The translations under genes were made by a program, and so were the position numbers. From Coxiella endosymbiont of Amblyomma americanum (GTDB taxonomy: Bacteria; Pseudomonadota; Gammaproteobacteria; Coxiellales; Coxiellaceae), in contig NZ_CP007541.1 of assembly GCF_000815025.1 (NCBI RefSeq), positions 124,001 to 188,000 of the forward strand: a stretch of DNA of 64,000 nt. The letters run 5' to 3'. Positions 51,922-63,345 of the stretch are shown in pieces (within the stretch, counting starts at the first letter, position 1; every line of letters begins with the position of its first letter). A model generated the notes under the pieces. The model saw nothing but the letters and a program-made list of their open reading frames with translations. It was not told the origin of the DNA and did not search any database.

Positions 51922-53694
51922 GTGAATTCTATTCAAGTTGAAGCTTGTGATGTCCTAATTGTGGGAGCCGGTGGTGCTGGGTTGCGTGCTGCTTTAGAGA
52001 TGGTGCATTCTCGAGAGTATAAAGTGATTGTTATTTCAAAGGTTTTTCCCACTCGATCTCATACTGTTTCTGCACAAGGAGGTATTGCTGCAGCTCTAGG
52101 TAACGTAATCCCTGATAAAGCTATTTGGCACATGTATGACACCGTAAAAGGATCTGATTATTTAGGTGATCAAGATGCCATTCAATACATATGTGAGCAA
52201 GCGCCTTCTGCAATATACGAATTAGAACATTATGGTTTACCTTTTTCTCGTCTAGAAGATGGTCGTATCTACCAGCGTGTTTTTGGTGGACATACTTGTA
52301 ATTTTGGAAAAGCAATGGCACACCGTACCTGCTCTTGCTCTGATCGAACAGGGCATGCAATGTTACATACGCTATATCAAAAAAATATAGAAGCTGGAAC
52401 TCTCTTTTATAATGAATGGTATGGAATTGACTTAATCCGTGGAATTAAAGGTGGAATTGCAGGTTTAATTGCGTTCAATATAGCAACCAACGATGTAGTT
52501 TTTTTTAAATCTCGAGCGACAATTTTTGCAACTGGTGGTGCAGGACGCATTTATGAGACTACTAGTAATGCTTATACGAATACTGGAGATGGGGTAGGCA
52601 TGGCACTTCGAGCTGGATTACCTGTTCAAGACATGGAATTTTGGCAGTTTCATCCAACAGGTATTTATGGTGTCGGATGTTTGATCACTGAAGGTGCTCG
52701 TGGTGAAGGCGGATACCTAATTAATGAATCTGAAGAACGTTTTATGGAACGTTATTCGCCGCATTTAAAAGATCTTGATTGTCGAGATATTGTTTCTCGT
52801 TCTATTATACAAGAGATCATAATAGGAAACGGAGTTGGTCTAAAAAAGGATCATGTTTTATTAAAATTAGATCACATAGGGGAAAGAATATTACGAGATA
52901 GATTACCAGGAATTATTGAACTCTCTGAAAAATTTGCCAATGTTGATATAACCAAAGAGCCAGTGCCTGTTTTGCCTACTTGCCATTATATGATGGGTGG
53001 AATTCCTACGACAATTCGTGGACAGGTTTTAACTGTGGATGAGGATGGTAACGATCAGGTGGTTGAGGGTATGTTTGCCGCTGGAGAATGTGCTTGTGTT
53101 TCTGTTCATGGGGCTAATCGGTTAGGAACAAATTCCTTATTAGATGTAATTGTTTTTGGTCGAGCAGTTGGGCTATATCTGCGAGAAGCATTAAAAACAG
53201 AATTGAAGTATCGTGTTGAAAATACTGATGACATTACTTCTGCCTTAGATCGTCTCAAACGTTGGGATAAATTAGAGAATACAGAAGATCCGATTCAAAT
53301 TCGCCAAGAAATGACGAAAATCATGTCGGAAGATTTCGGAGTTTTTAGAGATGAAAAACAGATGAGTAATGGATTGAAATGTTTAAAAAATTTAAAAAAG
53401 CGATTACAAAACGCAAGATTAATAGACACTAGTCAAACTTTTAACATCGCACGAGTAGAAGCGTTAGAACTTGATAATTTGATTGAGGTGTCTTATGCAA
53501 CAGCTGTTTGTGCTAAACATCGTAAAGAAAGTCGAGGCGCTCATTCTCGTTATGATTATAGGAAACGCGATGACATCAATTGGTTGAAGCATACAGTCTA
53601 TTTTCGGGATGGTCGTTTGGCTTACCGTCCTGTTAATATGAAGCCTAAAGCAATAGAACCCTTTTTGCCGCAAGTAAGAGACAACAGAGAGTGA
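51922..53694 (+). CDS. sdhA: Succinate dehydrogenase flavoprotein subunit
   Basis: Oxidises succinate to fumarate through covalently bound FAD. The 590-residue product starts with GTG at 51922, as no in-frame ATG exists before the FAD-binding loop VLIVGAGGAGLRAALE. The FAD-linked histidine is in SHTVSAQGG. Other motifs are DTVKGSDYLGDQDAI, FWQFHPTGIYG, TEGARGEGG, PTCHYMMGGIPT and HGANRLGTNSLLD. The segment AMAHRTCSCSDRTGH differs from the usual QAARTCAAADRTGH but retains the arginine and DRTGH. GTGA links it to sdhB. Confidence 0.95.
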   Translation: MNSIQVEACDVLIVGAGGAGLRAALEMVHSREYKVIVISKVFPTRSHTVSAQGGIAAALGNVIPDKAIWHMYDTVKGSDYLGDQDAIQYICEQAPSAIYELEHYGLPFSRLEDGRIYQRVFGGHTCNFGKAMAHRTCSCSDRTGHAMLHTLYQKNIEAGTLFYNEWYGIDLIRGIKGGIAGLIAFNIATNDVVFFKSRATIFATGGAGRIYETTSNAYTNTGDGVGMALRAGLPVQDMEFWQFHPTGIYGVGCLITEGARGEGGYLINESEERFMERYSPHLKDLDCRDIVSRSIIQEIIIGNGVGLKKDHVLLKLDHIGERILRDRLPGIIELSEKFANVDITKEPVPVLPTCHYMMGGIPTTIRGQVLTVDEDGNDQVVEGMFAAGECACVSVHGANRLGTNSLLDVIVFGRAVGLYLREALKTELKYRVENTDDITSALDRLKRWDKLENTEDPIQIRQEMTKIMSEDFGVFRDEKQMSNGLKCLKNLKKRLQNARLIDTSQTFNIARVEALELDNLIEVSYATAVCAKHRKESRGAHSRYDYRKRDDINWLKHTVYFRDGRLAYRPVNMKPKAIEPFLPQVRDNRE

Positions 53695-54422
53695 AAAATA
53701 AATCCCGCGTGATGACGTTTGAAATCATGCGTTTTAATCCAGAAATAGACAAAGCGCCTTTTTTGAAAGAATATTCTTTAAATGTGTCTACGATACCTGG
53801 AAAAATGTTGCTGAATGCCCTAGAAGAGATCAGAAAGAAAAATCCAGATATTGGTTTACGTCGCTCATGCGGTGAAGGCGTATGCGGTTCTGATGGGATG
53901 AATATTAATGGAAAAAATGGCTTAGCTTGTATAACTCAGTTGAAAACTCTACCAGATCGAGTGGTGATTCGTCCTTTGCCTGGTTTTCCAATAATTCGAG
54001 ATTTAATTGTTGATATGAGAAGTTTCTATGATCAATATGAGAAAATAAAACCGTATCTTCTTAACGATCAAGAGATTCCAAAAAAGGAGAGATTGCAATC
54101 TCCTGCTAATCGTGCAAAGTTAGATGGACTGTACGAGTGTATTTTATGCGCCTGTTGCTCATCTTCCTGTCCATCTTTTTGGTGGAATCCTAATAGATTT
54201 ATTGGGCCTGCAGGATTATTATGGTCTTATAGATTCATTGCTGATAGCCGGGATACTAAAAAGCAAGAGCGATTAGATTCTATAAAAGATTCTGACAGTA
54301 TCTTTCGTTGTAGAACTATTATGAATTGTGCGGTGGTATGTCCTAAAAACCTTAATCCAACGAAAGCAATTCGAAAAATACGTATGGAGATGCTGTATAA
54401 CACAGTAATAAAACATAAATGA
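53691..54422 (+). CDS. sdhB: Succinate dehydrogenase iron-sulfur subunit
   Basis: Carries electrons from FAD to the quinone through three clusters. The GTG at 53691 overlaps the sdhA stop; an ATG at 53712 gives a shorter N-terminus that also fits. The product has the [2Fe-2S] motif RRSCGEGVCGSDGMNINGKNGLAC, the [4Fe-4S] motif YECILCACCSSSCPSFWW and the [3Fe-4S]/last motif NCAVVCPKNLNPTKAI. All cysteines are intact. Length 243 is normal. Confidence 0.96.
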   Translation: MKNKSRVMTFEIMRFNPEIDKAPFLKEYSLNVSTIPGKMLLNALEEIRKKNPDIGLRRSCGEGVCGSDGMNINGKNGLACITQLKTLPDRVVIRPLPGFPIIRDLIVDMRSFYDQYEKIKPYLLNDQEIPKKERLQSPANRAKLDGLYECILCACCSSSCPSFWWNPNRFIGPAGLLWSYRFIADSRDTKKQERLDSIKDSDSIFRCRTIMNCAVVCPKNLNPTKAIRKIRMEMLYNTVIKHK

Positions 54423-54487
54423 GTGTATATTTCTTAAATTTTTCAGAAAGTGGATTATAAAAAATTGAGTTAAAGCAGAGAGATTCC

Positions 54488-57280
54488 GTGGAGACATTCC
54501 AAGAAAGTTCGTATTTGTCTAGCAATAATACTGTTTATATCGAAACACTTTATGAGCATTTTCTTAGAGATCCTAGAAGTGTCAATGAGGGATGGTTTCG
54601 CTGTTTTTGTTCTCTGTCACAGCATGCGTCTGTACAGAGTATGACACATAGTGAAATACGGGAAAGTGATATGGTACAAAGAGGTAGATTTGCTATTATT
54701 CCCAGCACAAGATTGAAATCTATTGCCAATCAGACAGCTGTTAGTTTGTTAATTTCAGCTTATCGGCAATTCGGTTATTTTAAAGCAAAGATTAATCCTC
54801 TAAAAGATAATTTGTTCTTTTCAGAAGGTCCGTGTTTAGAATTACATTATTACAACTTAACGATGGCTAATTTTGAAGAAAAATTTTTTACTGATGGCTT
54901 GTTACATGGTCCTCAGACCTTAAAAGAAATATACAATCGTTTATGCAAAGTTTACTGTGGTTCTATTGGTATTCAATTCAATACGATCTTAAATGAGCAA
55001 GAGAGAAGCTGGTTACAATACTATATGGAACACCGACTGTACAATACTCCTTTTAATAGGGAAGTTAAAAGGAGTATTTTAAGACAATTAATATCAGCAG
55101 AGACTCTTGAAAAGTACCTTGAAATGAAATATGTGGGTCAGATACGCTATTCTTTAGAAGGAGGTGAAAGTTTAATTCCTCTATTAAGAGAATTAATAGA
55201 AAAGTCGTGTGAAAATCAAATAGACGAGGTAGTCATTTGTATGGCTCATCGTGGTCGAATTAATGTACTATTAAATGTTATGGGTCAATCGGCTGCTGAG
55301 TTATTTCAAGAGTTTGAAGGTGGAAAAAAAGGTCGAAGTTTAGCATCAAGTGGTGATGTAAAATATCATCGAGGTTACTCACAGGATGTAAAAGTGGGTA
55401 AACGTTCTATTCATTTATCATTAGCTTTTAATCCTTCACATTTAGAATTTATATGTCCTGTTGTTATGGGATCTGTACGCGCAAGACAGGAAAGAAAACA
55501 CAAGCAAAATCCAGATTACGCGATGGCTATTATGATTCATGGAGATGCTGCCTTTTCTGGAGAAGGAATTATTATGGAAATACTTAATATGTCGCAAACA
55601 AGAGCCTATTATATAGGTGGATCTATTCACGTCATTTTAAATAACCAATTAGGGTTCACTACCAGTAATCCTAAAGATGCGCGATCTTCTTTGTATTGTA
55701 CAGATATAGCTAAGATGATAGATGCTCCTGTGCTTCATGTTAATGGAGATGATCCTGAAGCTGTGATTTTAGTTATTCAATTAGCATTGGACTATCGAAT
55801 GAAATTTCATAAAGATATCTTTATTGATCTCGTTTGTTACCGTCGTCATGGTCATCAGGAAGTGGATGATCCAATGCCTACTCAGCCAAAAATGTATAAG
55901 ACTATTCAGAAACATTCCACTACTCGGGATCTTTATGCAAGAGATCTTGTTGAAAAAAAAATTTGTACTGCTAAAGAAATTGATGTATGGGTAGAAAAAT
56001 ATCGTACATGTCTTGATGAAGGAAGACAAATAGTAAATGCGAAGATTGTTTCTAATGGAGTATTTACTGATTGGTTTCCTTATCTTGATAAAAAACAGAC
56101 TACTACTATGGTTATTGATACAACTATTTCATTAAAAAAATTAAAAACACTTGGCAAAAGGCTTTTTGTATTTCCAAATGCATTGCAACTTCATCGTAAG
56201 GTACTGAATATTTATAAGGCAAGGCTTGATATGCTTGAAGGTAAAATTCCTATAGATTGGGGTTTTGGGGAAATGATTGCTTATGCCTCTTTATTATCGG
56301 CAGGGCATTCAGTACGATTAGTAGGACAAGATTCACGACGCGGTACTTTTTTTCATCGTCATGCTGTTGTATTTGATCAAGATACTGGTGAAGAATATGA
56401 ACCGCTAAAATCTCTAGAAAATAAACAAGCAAAAGTATATATTTATGATTCTTTGCTGTGTGAAACTGGTGCGCTGGGATTCGAATATGGTTATTCTGCT
56501 ACGGATCCAAAATCATTGATTATTTGGGAAGCTCAATTCGGTGATTTCGCCAATGTAGCTCAGGTAATTGTTGATCAATTTATAAGTTCAGGATGGCAAA
56601 AATGGAATCGTTTATCGAATGTGGTGATGTTTTTGCCACATGGTTATGAAGGTAAGGGTCCCGAGCATTCTTCAGCTAGATTAGAACGTTATTTACAGTT
56701 GTGCGCCCAAAATAATATACAGGTGTGTGTTCCTACAACGCCAGCACAAATTTTTCATTTATTGAGACGTCAAGTATTTAGTTCCTATAGGAAACCATTG
56801 ATTGTTATGACGCCAAAGAGTTTATTGCGACACAAATTAGCGGTTTCCTCTTTAGAGGATTTAACTCATGGTCAATTAAAATTGATTATACCAGAAATCG
56901 ATCTACAAGATTTAAAAAAAGTAAAACAAGTTGTACTTTGTAGTGGTAAGGTTTATTATGACTTGCTGATTAAACGGCGAGAAAACGGATTAAATGATAT
57001 TGCTTTGATTCGCATTGAGCAATTGTATCCATTTCCTTATGAAGAATTGAGAAGAACATTTGAGAGGTTTTCTAATTTAGAACGAGTAGTTTGGTGTCAG
57101 GAAGAACCTAAAAATCAGGGGGCTTGGTTCTATATTCGTCATAGACTTGAAAGATGTTTACAAGACAAACAGCAATTGGGCTATGTAGGACGTCCCGATG
57201 AAGCTGTGCCAGCTACTGGTTATTCGGAATTGCATTTAAAGGTACAAAATAAATTGATTAGCGAAGCTTTGAATCTGTAG
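54488..57280 (+). CDS. sucA: 2-oxoglutarate dehydrogenase E1 component
   Basis: Thiamine diphosphate-dependent decarboxylase of the 2-oxoglutarate dehydrogenase complex. GTG at 54488 starts a 930-residue product (E. coli 933). It begins with the E1-specific [23 protein letters not shown], followed by [44 protein letters not shown], the ThDP-binding [10 protein letters not shown], and [11 protein letters not shown]; the C-terminal half has [27 protein letters not shown] 65-base gap follows sdhB. No frame break. Confidence 0.97.
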   Translation: METFQESSYLSSNNTVYIETLYEHFLRDPRSVNEGWFRCFCSLSQHASVQSMTHSEIRESDMVQRGRFAIIPSTRLKSIANQTAVSLLISAYRQFGYFKAKINPLKDNLFFSEGPCLELHYYNLTMANFEEKFFTDGLLHGPQTLKEIYNRLCKVYCGSIGIQFNTILNEQERSWLQYYMEHRLYNTPFNREVKRSILRQLISAETLEKYLEMKYVGQIRYSLEGGESLIPLLRELIEKSCENQIDEVVICMAHRGRINVLLNVMGQSAAELFQEFEGGKKGRSLASSGDVKYHRGYSQDVKVGKRSIHLSLAFNPSHLEFICPVVMGSVRARQERKHKQNPDYAMAIMIHGDAAFSGEGIIMEILNMSQTRAYYIGGSIHVILNNQLGFTTSNPKDARSSLYCTDIAKMIDAPVLHVNGDDPEAVILVIQLALDYRMKFHKDIFIDLVCYRRHGHQEVDDPMPTQPKMYKTIQKHSTTRDLYARDLVEKKICTAKEIDVWVEKYRTCLDEGRQIVNAKIVSNGVFTDWFPYLDKKQTTTMVIDTTISLKKLKTLGKRLFVFPNALQLHRKVLNIYKARLDMLEGKIPIDWGFGEMIAYASLLSAGHSVRLVGQDSRRGTFFHRHAVVFDQDTGEEYEPLKSLENKQAKVYIYDSLLCETGALGFEYGYSATDPKSLIIWEAQFGDFANVAQVIVDQFISSGWQKWNRLSNVVMFLPHGYEGKGPEHSSARLERYLQLCAQNNIQVCVPTTPAQIFHLLRRQVFSSYRKPLIVMTPKSLLRHKLAVSSLEDLTHGQLKLIIPEIDLQDLKKVKQVVLCSGKVYYDLLIKRRENGLNDIALIRIEQLYPFPYEELRRTFERFSNLERVVWCQEEPKNQGAWFYIRHRLERCLQDKQQLGYVGRPDEAVPATGYSELHLKVQNKLISEALNL

Positions 57281-57293
57281 GGCTTTTTTAGAA

Positions 57294-58517
57294 ATGTCTA
57301 TAATTGAAATTAAGGTTCCTTTACTTCCAGAGTCTGTTACCGACGCTACAATAGCAAAATGGTATAAACAACAAGGTGATGTCGTCTCTCAAAATGAAAA
57401 TCTAGTCGATTTAGAAACTGACAAAATAGCGTTGGAAGTCCATGCACCAAAAAGCGGTATCATCAAAAAGACAGTATTTAAAGAAGGAGCAGTGGTAAAG
57501 TCGGGTGATGTTCTGGTAGCTCTAGAAGTAAGTACAATAGATGCAGTTGTGGGTCTAGAAGAAAAAAAAGGCACAGAAGATACGATAGAAGTTATCGAAG
57601 TGAAAAAACCCAAAACGCTTAATAAACGTGAAAAAAAATTTGGTCCTTCTGTGCGTCGATTGATTTCTAGGGAAGATCTTGTTGGTATCAATAAAGTTTT
57701 AGTGGAGAACGATAAAGAAAAACATATTACACAGAAGAATGCGGAAAGTTATTCAGACAATCAAACAGATAAGTATAAAGAAGAGCAAGAGATTATCCGG
57801 GAGGACATAAAAAAAACTCGGATAGAAAAACGAGTTCCTCTTTCTAGAATTCGGCAACGTATTGCGGAGCGTTTGGTTCGTATACAACAGGAAGCTGCGT
57901 TATTAACTACCTTCAATGAAATTAATATGCAAATGGTAGTGGATCTAAGAAAAAAATATTGTGATGAATTTGAAAAAAAACATAAAGTTCGTTTAGGGTT
58001 CATGTCTTTCTTTGCGAAAGCCTCAGTTGAAGCTTTGAAGAACTTTCCATTGGTAAATTCTTCTATTGACAAGAATGACATTGTTTATCACGACTACTAT
58101 GACATTGGTATTGCGATAGGTGCAAAACGTGGCTTAGTGGTCCCTATTCTTAGAAACGTGGAAAACATGAGTATAGTCAATATTGAAAGGAAAATTAGGG
58201 AATATGCTGTTCGAGCTCAAGAAGGATGTTTAAGTATTGATGAGTTAACAGGTGGAACATTTACGATTACTAATGGAGGTACTTATGGGTCTCTATTATC
58301 AACACCAATTATTAATCTCCCGCAGACTGCCATTTTAGGGATGCATAAGATTGAAGACCGACCTATTGTGGAGCAAGGTCGTATTGTGATTCGACCAATA
58401 ATGTTAGTAGCTTTATCTTACGATCATCGCATCATTGACGGACGTGAAGCGATACTCTTTTTGGTTACTATTAAGAAATTACTAGAAAATCCATTTCGAC
58501 TGATATTGGAGATATAA
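57294..58517 (+). CDS. sucB: Dihydrolipoamide succinyltransferase (E2)
   Basis: Core of the 2-oxoglutarate dehydrogenase complex; transfers succinyl from lipoate to CoA. The 407-residue product has one lipoyl domain (residues 1-76) with the lipoylated Lys44 in [12 protein letters not shown], an E3-binding segment ([15 protein letters not shown], about 115-130), a charged linker and the catalytic domain with [12 protein letters not shown] (His378, Asp382). Length matches E. coli SucB (405). The E3 gene lpd is not in this window. It lies 14 bases after sucA. Confidence 0.96.
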   Translation: MSIIEIKVPLLPESVTDATIAKWYKQQGDVVSQNENLVDLETDKIALEVHAPKSGIIKKTVFKEGAVVKSGDVLVALEVSTIDAVVGLEEKKGTEDTIEVIEVKKPKTLNKREKKFGPSVRRLISREDLVGINKVLVENDKEKHITQKNAESYSDNQTDKYKEEQEIIREDIKKTRIEKRVPLSRIRQRIAERLVRIQQEAALLTTFNEINMQMVVDLRKKYCDEFEKKHKVRLGFMSFFAKASVEALKNFPLVNSSIDKNDIVYHDYYDIGIAIGAKRGLVVPILRNVENMSIVNIERKIREYAVRAQEGCLSIDELTGGTFTITNGGTYGSLLSTPIINLPQTAILGMHKIEDRPIVEQGRIVIRPIMLVALSYDHRIIDGREAILFLVTIKKLLENPFRLILEI

Positions 58518-58567
58518 ATAGGTGAGAGTTATTTAAGAATTGTTTGTGGAATACAAAAAGAATAAAC

Positions 58568-59749
58568 ATGAATCTACATGAATATCAATCGAAACGTTTA
58601 TTAAAGAAATATGGTATACCTGTACCTTTAGGCAAAGTAGTTTCTAGCGTAGAATCGGCTGTCAATGCAGCTGATAAAATTGGTGACGATTGTTGGGTAG
58701 TAAAAGCACAAGTACACGCGGGTGGGCGTGGAAAATCAGGAGGCGTTTGTTTAGTTAAAGGTAAGAAAGAACTGCAGGCTGTTGTAAAAGACTTACTAGG
58801 GAAGCGTTTAGTCACCTATCAAACAAGTAAATATGGTCAGATGATAAAGCAAGTGTTGATTGAAAAAAAATCAAATATCTTGCAAGAATTGTATTTAAGT
58901 ATGACAATTGACCGTTCTATTCAAAAAATTGTTCTTTTGGCTTCTACAGAAGGCGGAGTTGAAATTGAAACTGTGTTAATGCAATCTCCGGGAAAAATAT
59001 TAAAAATAGTTATTGATCCTGTGATTGGATTGCAACCTTTTCAGGGTCGGCAATTGTTTTTTAATCTAAACTTAGATCTTGCACAAATGCAATCGTTTAC
59101 GGATATTGTTGTTGGATTATATCAATTGTTTATTGCATACGATTTAAGTTTATTGGAAATTAATCCTCTCGCAGTGACTGATATGGGAGAATTGCTTTGT
59201 TTAGATGTGAAATTAGATATAGATGATAATGCTCTCTATCGTCAGTCGAATCTTCAGGAAATGCGTGACATAACACAAGAAGACGAATTTGAAACTTTAG
59301 CACGACAGCAAGGATTAAGCTATTTTAAGTTAGATGGTAATATTGGCTGTATGGTAAACGGTGCGGGACTTGCAATGGCTACAATGGATCTGATTACATT
59401 AGAAGGTGGAGAACCGGCTAATTTTTTGGATGTAGGTGGCAGTGTTACCAAAAATCGAGTGGTTGAAGCTTTTAAGGTTATTATTGCGGATAGGAATGTT
59501 AAAGGAATTCTTGTAAATATTTTTGGTGGCATTGTCCGCTGTGACTTAATTGCAGAAGGTATTATTGATACGGTAAAAAAAATAGGTATTCATGTTCCAG
59601 TGGTTGTCCGTTTAGAAGGAAATAATGCCAAATTAGGAACTGAGAAACTTATGAAAAGCAACGCGAATATTGTTACTATAAGGAATTTTTCAGATGCGGC
59701 GAAGGAAATTGTCGCGCAAGTTAAGAAGAAAATAGTACGATACAGATGA
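58568..59749 (+). CDS. sucC: Succinyl-CoA synthetase subunit beta
   Basis: Makes ATP or GTP from succinyl-CoA in the TCA cycle. I start at the ATG at 58568 ([20 protein letters not shown]), the family N-terminus; the frame continues upstream to 58544. The 393-residue product has the ATP-grasp motif [37 protein letters not shown], the [10 protein letters not shown]...[12 protein letters not shown] segment and [16 protein letters not shown]. It overlaps sucD by 4 bases. Confidence 0.96.
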   Translation: MNLHEYQSKRLLKKYGIPVPLGKVVSSVESAVNAADKIGDDCWVVKAQVHAGGRGKSGGVCLVKGKKELQAVVKDLLGKRLVTYQTSKYGQMIKQVLIEKKSNILQELYLSMTIDRSIQKIVLLASTEGGVEIETVLMQSPGKILKIVIDPVIGLQPFQGRQLFFNLNLDLAQMQSFTDIVVGLYQLFIAYDLSLLEINPLAVTDMGELLCLDVKLDIDDNALYRQSNLQEMRDITQEDEFETLARQQGLSYFKLDGNIGCMVNGAGLAMATMDLITLEGGEPANFLDVGGSVTKNRVVEAFKVIIADRNVKGILVNIFGGIVRCDLIAEGIIDTVKKIGIHVPVVVRLEGNNAKLGTEKLMKSNANIVTIRNFSDAAKEIVAQVKKKIVRYR

Positions 59750-60627
59750 GTATTTTGATTAATAAAGAAACAAAAGTAATTTGTCAAGGTTTTACAGGAA
59801 AACACGGTACTTTTCATTCTGAGCAAGCTTTACAATATGGAACAAAAATGGTGGGCGGTGTAACGCCTGGAAAAGGAAAACAAACACATTTAGGATTGCC
59901 TGTTTTTAATAGTGTACACGAAGCCGTCAGGAAAACTGGTGCCACTGCTACTATGATTTTCGTGCCAGCACCTTTTTGCAAAGATTCTATTATTGAGGCA
60001 ATCGATTCGGGAATTGATTTAGTAGTCTGTATTACTGAAGGAATTCCTATTTTAGATATGCTAATGATTACGTCTTACCTTAAACAACGGAAGAGCCTTA
60101 ATGTCACACGTTTGATTGGACCAAATTGTCCCGGAGTCATTACACCAGGCGAGTGTAAAATTGGAATTATGCCAGGATATATTCACCAACCTGGAACAGT
60201 TGGTGTTGTTTCACGTTCTGGAACTTTGACTTATGAAGCTGTAAGTCAAATCACACAGTTAGGTTTTGGTCAGAGTACTTGTGTAGGTATTGGGGGTGAC
60301 CCGATTTTAGGAACTCATTTTATCGATATTTTACAGTTGTTTGAAAGAGATTCTCAGACAGAAGCTATGGTGATGGTAGGAGAGATCGGTGGGACAGCAG
60401 AAGAAGAAGCAGCAGAATTCATTAAGTCCTATATAAGTAAACCAGTGATTTCCTATATTTCTGGGGTAACTGCTCCTTCTGGTAAACGAATGGGGCATGC
60501 AGGGGCTGTTATCTTAGAAGGCAAAGGAACAGCAGCAAATAAATACGCGGCCTTAGAAGCTGCGGGTGTATTTACTGTAAGGTCTCCTGCGGAGATTGGT
60601 CGGAGGATTGCTGAAATAATAGGATAA
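59746..60627 (+). CDS. sucD: Succinyl-CoA synthetase subunit alpha
   Basis: CoA-binding subunit that is phosphorylated on histidine during catalysis. The 293-residue product has [82 protein letters not shown] and the active histidine in [18 protein letters not shown] (about 245). It is the last gene of the sdh-suc run and is convergent with map across 46 bases. Confidence 0.97.
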   Translation: MSILINKETKVICQGFTGKHGTFHSEQALQYGTKMVGGVTPGKGKQTHLGLPVFNSVHEAVRKTGATATMIFVPAPFCKDSIIEAIDSGIDLVVCITEGIPILDMLMITSYLKQRKSLNVTRLIGPNCPGVITPGECKIGIMPGYIHQPGTVGVVSRSGTLTYEAVSQITQLGFGQSTCVGIGGDPILGTHFIDILQLFERDSQTEAMVMVGEIGGTAEEEAAEFIKSYISKPVISYISGVTAPSGKRMGHAGAVILEGKGTAANKYAALEAAGVFTVRSPAEIGRRIAEIIG

Positions 60628-60673
60628 GTTTACTTGTGAATATTGTTTTCAGTTGTAATACAAGAAATGCGTT

Positions 60674-61480
60674 TTAAAAAGTTTGAAAGCTCTCTTGTGT
60701 CTTTTGTAGTCTAATGTTTTCTTCTTTTCTTAGGGTAAAAATCTCATAACCATTTTCAGTCACTGCGAGTGTATGCTCCCATTGAGCTGATAAACAGCGA
60801 TCCTTGGTGACAACTGTCCACCCATCGTTGAGTAATTCAATATGCCGTTTTCCAGTGTTGATCATTGGTTCTATTGTAAACGTCATTCCTGGTTCTAACA
60901 CAATACCTTTATCGAAAGTTTTATAATGTAGAACTTGTAACTCAGGTTCATGAAATAAACTTCCTATACCATGACCACAATATTCTCGAACAACAGAATA
61001 GTGATTTTTTTCTGCATGATCCTGTATAGCGGCTCCGATGTCGCACAACCGTGTTCCTGGTTTCACCATAGAAATTCCGATATAAAGACATTCTTGTGTA
61101 ACGTGAATAAGCCTTTTTTCATGATCTGAAATGTTACCAACGGCAAACATTTTGCTAGTATCTCCATGATAACCATGTTTTAAAACAGTAACATCAATAT
61201 TTATGATGTCACCTTCTTTTAATTTTTTATCGTTGGGGATTCCATGACATACAACATGGTTAACCGATGTACAAATAGATTTAGGAAATCCTAAGTAATT
61301 TAATGGAGCAGGTATTGCTGATTGAACGCGTGTGATGTAATTATGACAGATCGTATTAAGCGTATTAGTGGTAACCCCTTTTTTTACATAAGGTTCGATC
61401 ATCTCGAGTACTTCAGCTGCTAAGCGACCTGCAATACGCATTTTTTCTAATTCTTCAGATGTCTTGATTGATATAGGCAT
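60674..61480 (-). CDS. map: Methionine aminopeptidase, type I
   Basis: Removes the initiator methionine from nascent proteins. The 268-residue pita-bread enzyme has His79 in VCHGIP, metal ligands Asp96 and Asp107 (INIDVT and HGDTSKMF), the histidine in GHGIGSLFHEPE, the glutamate in FTIEPMIN and the last glutamate in WEHTLAVTENG. Length is close to E. coli Map (264). It is divergent from rpsB, as in many proteobacteria. Confidence 0.97.
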   Translation of the reverse strand: MPISIKTSEELEKMRIAGRLAAEVLEMIEPYVKKGVTTNTLNTICHNYITRVQSAIPAPLNYLGFPKSICTSVNHVVCHGIPNDKKLKEGDIINIDVTVLKHGYHGDTSKMFAVGNISDHEKRLIHVTQECLYIGISMVKPGTRLCDIGAAIQDHAEKNHYSVVREYCGHGIGSLFHEPELQVLHYKTFDKGIVLEPGMTFTIEPMINTGKRHIELLNDGWTVVTKDRCLSAQWEHTLAVTENGYEIFTLRKEENIRLQKTQESFQTF

Positions 61481-61549
61481 TCCTTTTTGAGTATAAAGGT
61501 TTTATTCTAAGAAATACAAGAAACGCAGTTTTTATTTATTTTACTAAAC

Positions 61550-61591
61550 TTCCATCATTCTATTCTTTATACTATAATAGGATACTATAAT
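61550..61591 (+). promoter_or_regulatory. Candidate rpsB-tsf promoter region
   Basis: Two TATAAT hexamers occur at 61573-61578 and 61586-61591. The first has TTCCAT (61550-61555) 17 bases upstream as a weak -35. Either would start transcription 65-80 bases upstream of rpsB, leaving a leader long enough for the S2-type autoregulation known in gammaproteobacteria; I cannot see the leader structure clearly. Confidence 0.45.
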
Positions 61592-61668
61592 AAGTATGTT
61601 TTAGCGATATGTTGGTTCTCAATTTTTAAAATGTCTTAGTGTTTAAAAAGGTATTGTAAAGAGATAAT

Positions 61669-62427
61669 ATGAGTGAAATAACCATTCGTCATATGTTAGA
61701 AGCCGGTGTTCATTTTGGGCATCAGGCTCGTTATTGGAATCCGAAGATGGCTCCGTATATTTATGGGACTCGCCAAAAAATTCATATTATTAATCTTGAA
61801 AAGACATTGTCTCTTTTTCGTGAGGCTTTGGCTTTCGTTAGAAGTGTATCTATGAAACGAGGCAAAATTCTGTTTGTAGGTACTAAGTTTCCAGCTCGTG
61901 CAGTTGTAAAAGAAGAGGCTATTCGTTGTAACATGCCTTATGTAAATTGTCATTGGTTAGGAGGTATGTTGACTAATTATAAGACTATTCGACAGTCAGT
62001 TAAGCGTCTAAAAGAATTAGAAGAGTATTTGAAAAATGAGGATACTCTTATGGGAATGACAAAGAAGGAAATTTTAAATTTGATGGGAGAGCAAGAAAGA
62101 TTGTCAGCGAATTTATCGGGAATCAAAAATATGAGTGGTTTACCAGATGTTTTGTTTATCATCGATGTGGGCCATGAGAAGATAGCTGTACAAGAAGCTA
62201 AACGTTTGAATATTCCAGTTGTTGGTATAGTTGATACAAACGAAAGTCCGGATAATATTAGTTATGTTATTCCTGGTAATGATGATGCCGTGCATGCTAT
62301 TCGATTATACTGCAAAGCAATTTCTTGTACCATTATTAGTGTTCATAATACTTTTAATTTAGAAAAAGAAGCAGAGAACAGGAAAAAAAATGAAATTAAA
62401 AAAGAAGATAATAAGAGAGAAGACTAA
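61669..62427 (+). CDS. rpsB: 30S ribosomal protein S2
   Basis: S2 joins the 30S subunit late and is needed with S1. The 252-residue product has the start [33 protein letters not shown], then [69 protein letters not shown], all typical. A lysine-rich C-terminal tail ends the protein. tsf follows after 39 bases. Confidence 0.97.
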   Translation: MSEITIRHMLEAGVHFGHQARYWNPKMAPYIYGTRQKIHIINLEKTLSLFREALAFVRSVSMKRGKILFVGTKFPARAVVKEEAIRCNMPYVNCHWLGGMLTNYKTIRQSVKRLKELEEYLKNEDTLMGMTKKEILNLMGEQERLSANLSGIKNMSGLPDVLFIIDVGHEKIAVQEAKRLNIPVVGIVDTNESPDNISYVIPGNDDAVHAIRLYCKAISCTIISVHNTFNLEKEAENRKKNEIKKEDNKRED

Positions 62428-62469
62428 GAGTAAAGATTACTACGGTATAGTATATAGGGTTGTATAGTG

Positions 62470-63294
62470 ATGATTATTACTGCAGCTATGGTTAAGGCGT
62501 TACGAGAGATTACAGGTGCTGGTATTATGTCGTGTAAAACAGCTTTACAAGTTACCAACGGTAATATAGAAGTTGCCATTCAAGAATTAAAAAAACTGGG
62601 TGAAATAACAGCGACTAAATTAGTTGAAAAAAAGACAAAGGAGGGAGTATTGGTTATCGAGGTAAATGATAACGAAAAGAAAGGATTTATGGTGGAGGTA
62701 AATTGTCAAACTGACTTCGTAGCGCGCAATGAAGCGTTTATAAAGTTTGCTCAAAAAATTGCTAGACGTGGTTTAAAAGAGGAAACAACTAATGTTGCCG
62801 ACACACTTGCCCTTACTATTCATACTGATATATCAAAGACTATAGAGAGCGCCAGAAAAGAGCTTGCTGCTAGAATGGGAGAGAATATCCAGGTCCGTCG
62901 TGTGGCGTTATTATTTGCTGATGGTGTTATTGGTCATTATGTTCATAGAAATCGCATTGGAGTTTTGGTAGCACTTCATTCTGATAAAACAAGTCTAGCT
63001 AAAGATATTGCTATACATATTGCTGCTTTTAATCCACAGGTAATTAGTTCTAATGATGTATCTAAAAAGGTAGTAAGTAAGGAGAAGGAAATTTTAACAG
63101 CACAAGCGAAAAGAGACGGAAAACCAGAAAGGGTTATTAATAGAATAGTGGAAGGTCGTTTAAATAAATTCTTGAAGGAAATGAGTCTAGAGGGACAGGC
63201 TTTTTTGAAAGATTCAAAAATTTCAGTGGGAGATTTATTGCAATCGGAAAAATCAACTGTTACAGATTTTATTCGCTTTGAAGTAGGTGCATAA
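62470..63294 (+). CDS. tsf: Elongation factor Ts
   Basis: EF-Ts exchanges GDP for GTP on EF-Tu. The ATG at 62470 gives MIITAAMVKALREITGAGIMSCKTALQ; a GTG at 62467 is directly before it. The 274-residue product has the N-terminal TDFVARNEAF motif (EVNCQTDFVARNEAFIKFAQ), the core domain and a C-terminal module. It is slightly shorter than E. coli EF-Ts (283). It stands in the conserved rpsB-tsf-pyrH order. Confidence 0.96.
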   Translation: MIITAAMVKALREITGAGIMSCKTALQVTNGNIEVAIQELKKLGEITATKLVEKKTKEGVLVIEVNDNEKKGFMVEVNCQTDFVARNEAFIKFAQKIARRGLKEETTNVADTLALTIHTDISKTIESARKELAARMGENIQVRRVALLFADGVIGHYVHRNRIGVLVALHSDKTSLAKDIAIHIAAFNPQVISSNDVSKKVVSKEKEILTAQAKRDGKPERVINRIVEGRLNKFLKEMSLEGQAFLKDSKISVGDLLQSEKSTVTDFIRFEVGA

Positions 63295-63345
63295 AGACAA
63301 AGAAAAATTAGAAAATTGTGTAGAGTTGGCGTTGGAGATTCGTTA

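Noticed and set aside
57389-58081. Two frames of about 100 codons opposite sucB
   Set aside because: Antisense shadows of the lipoyl and catalytic domains of SucB.
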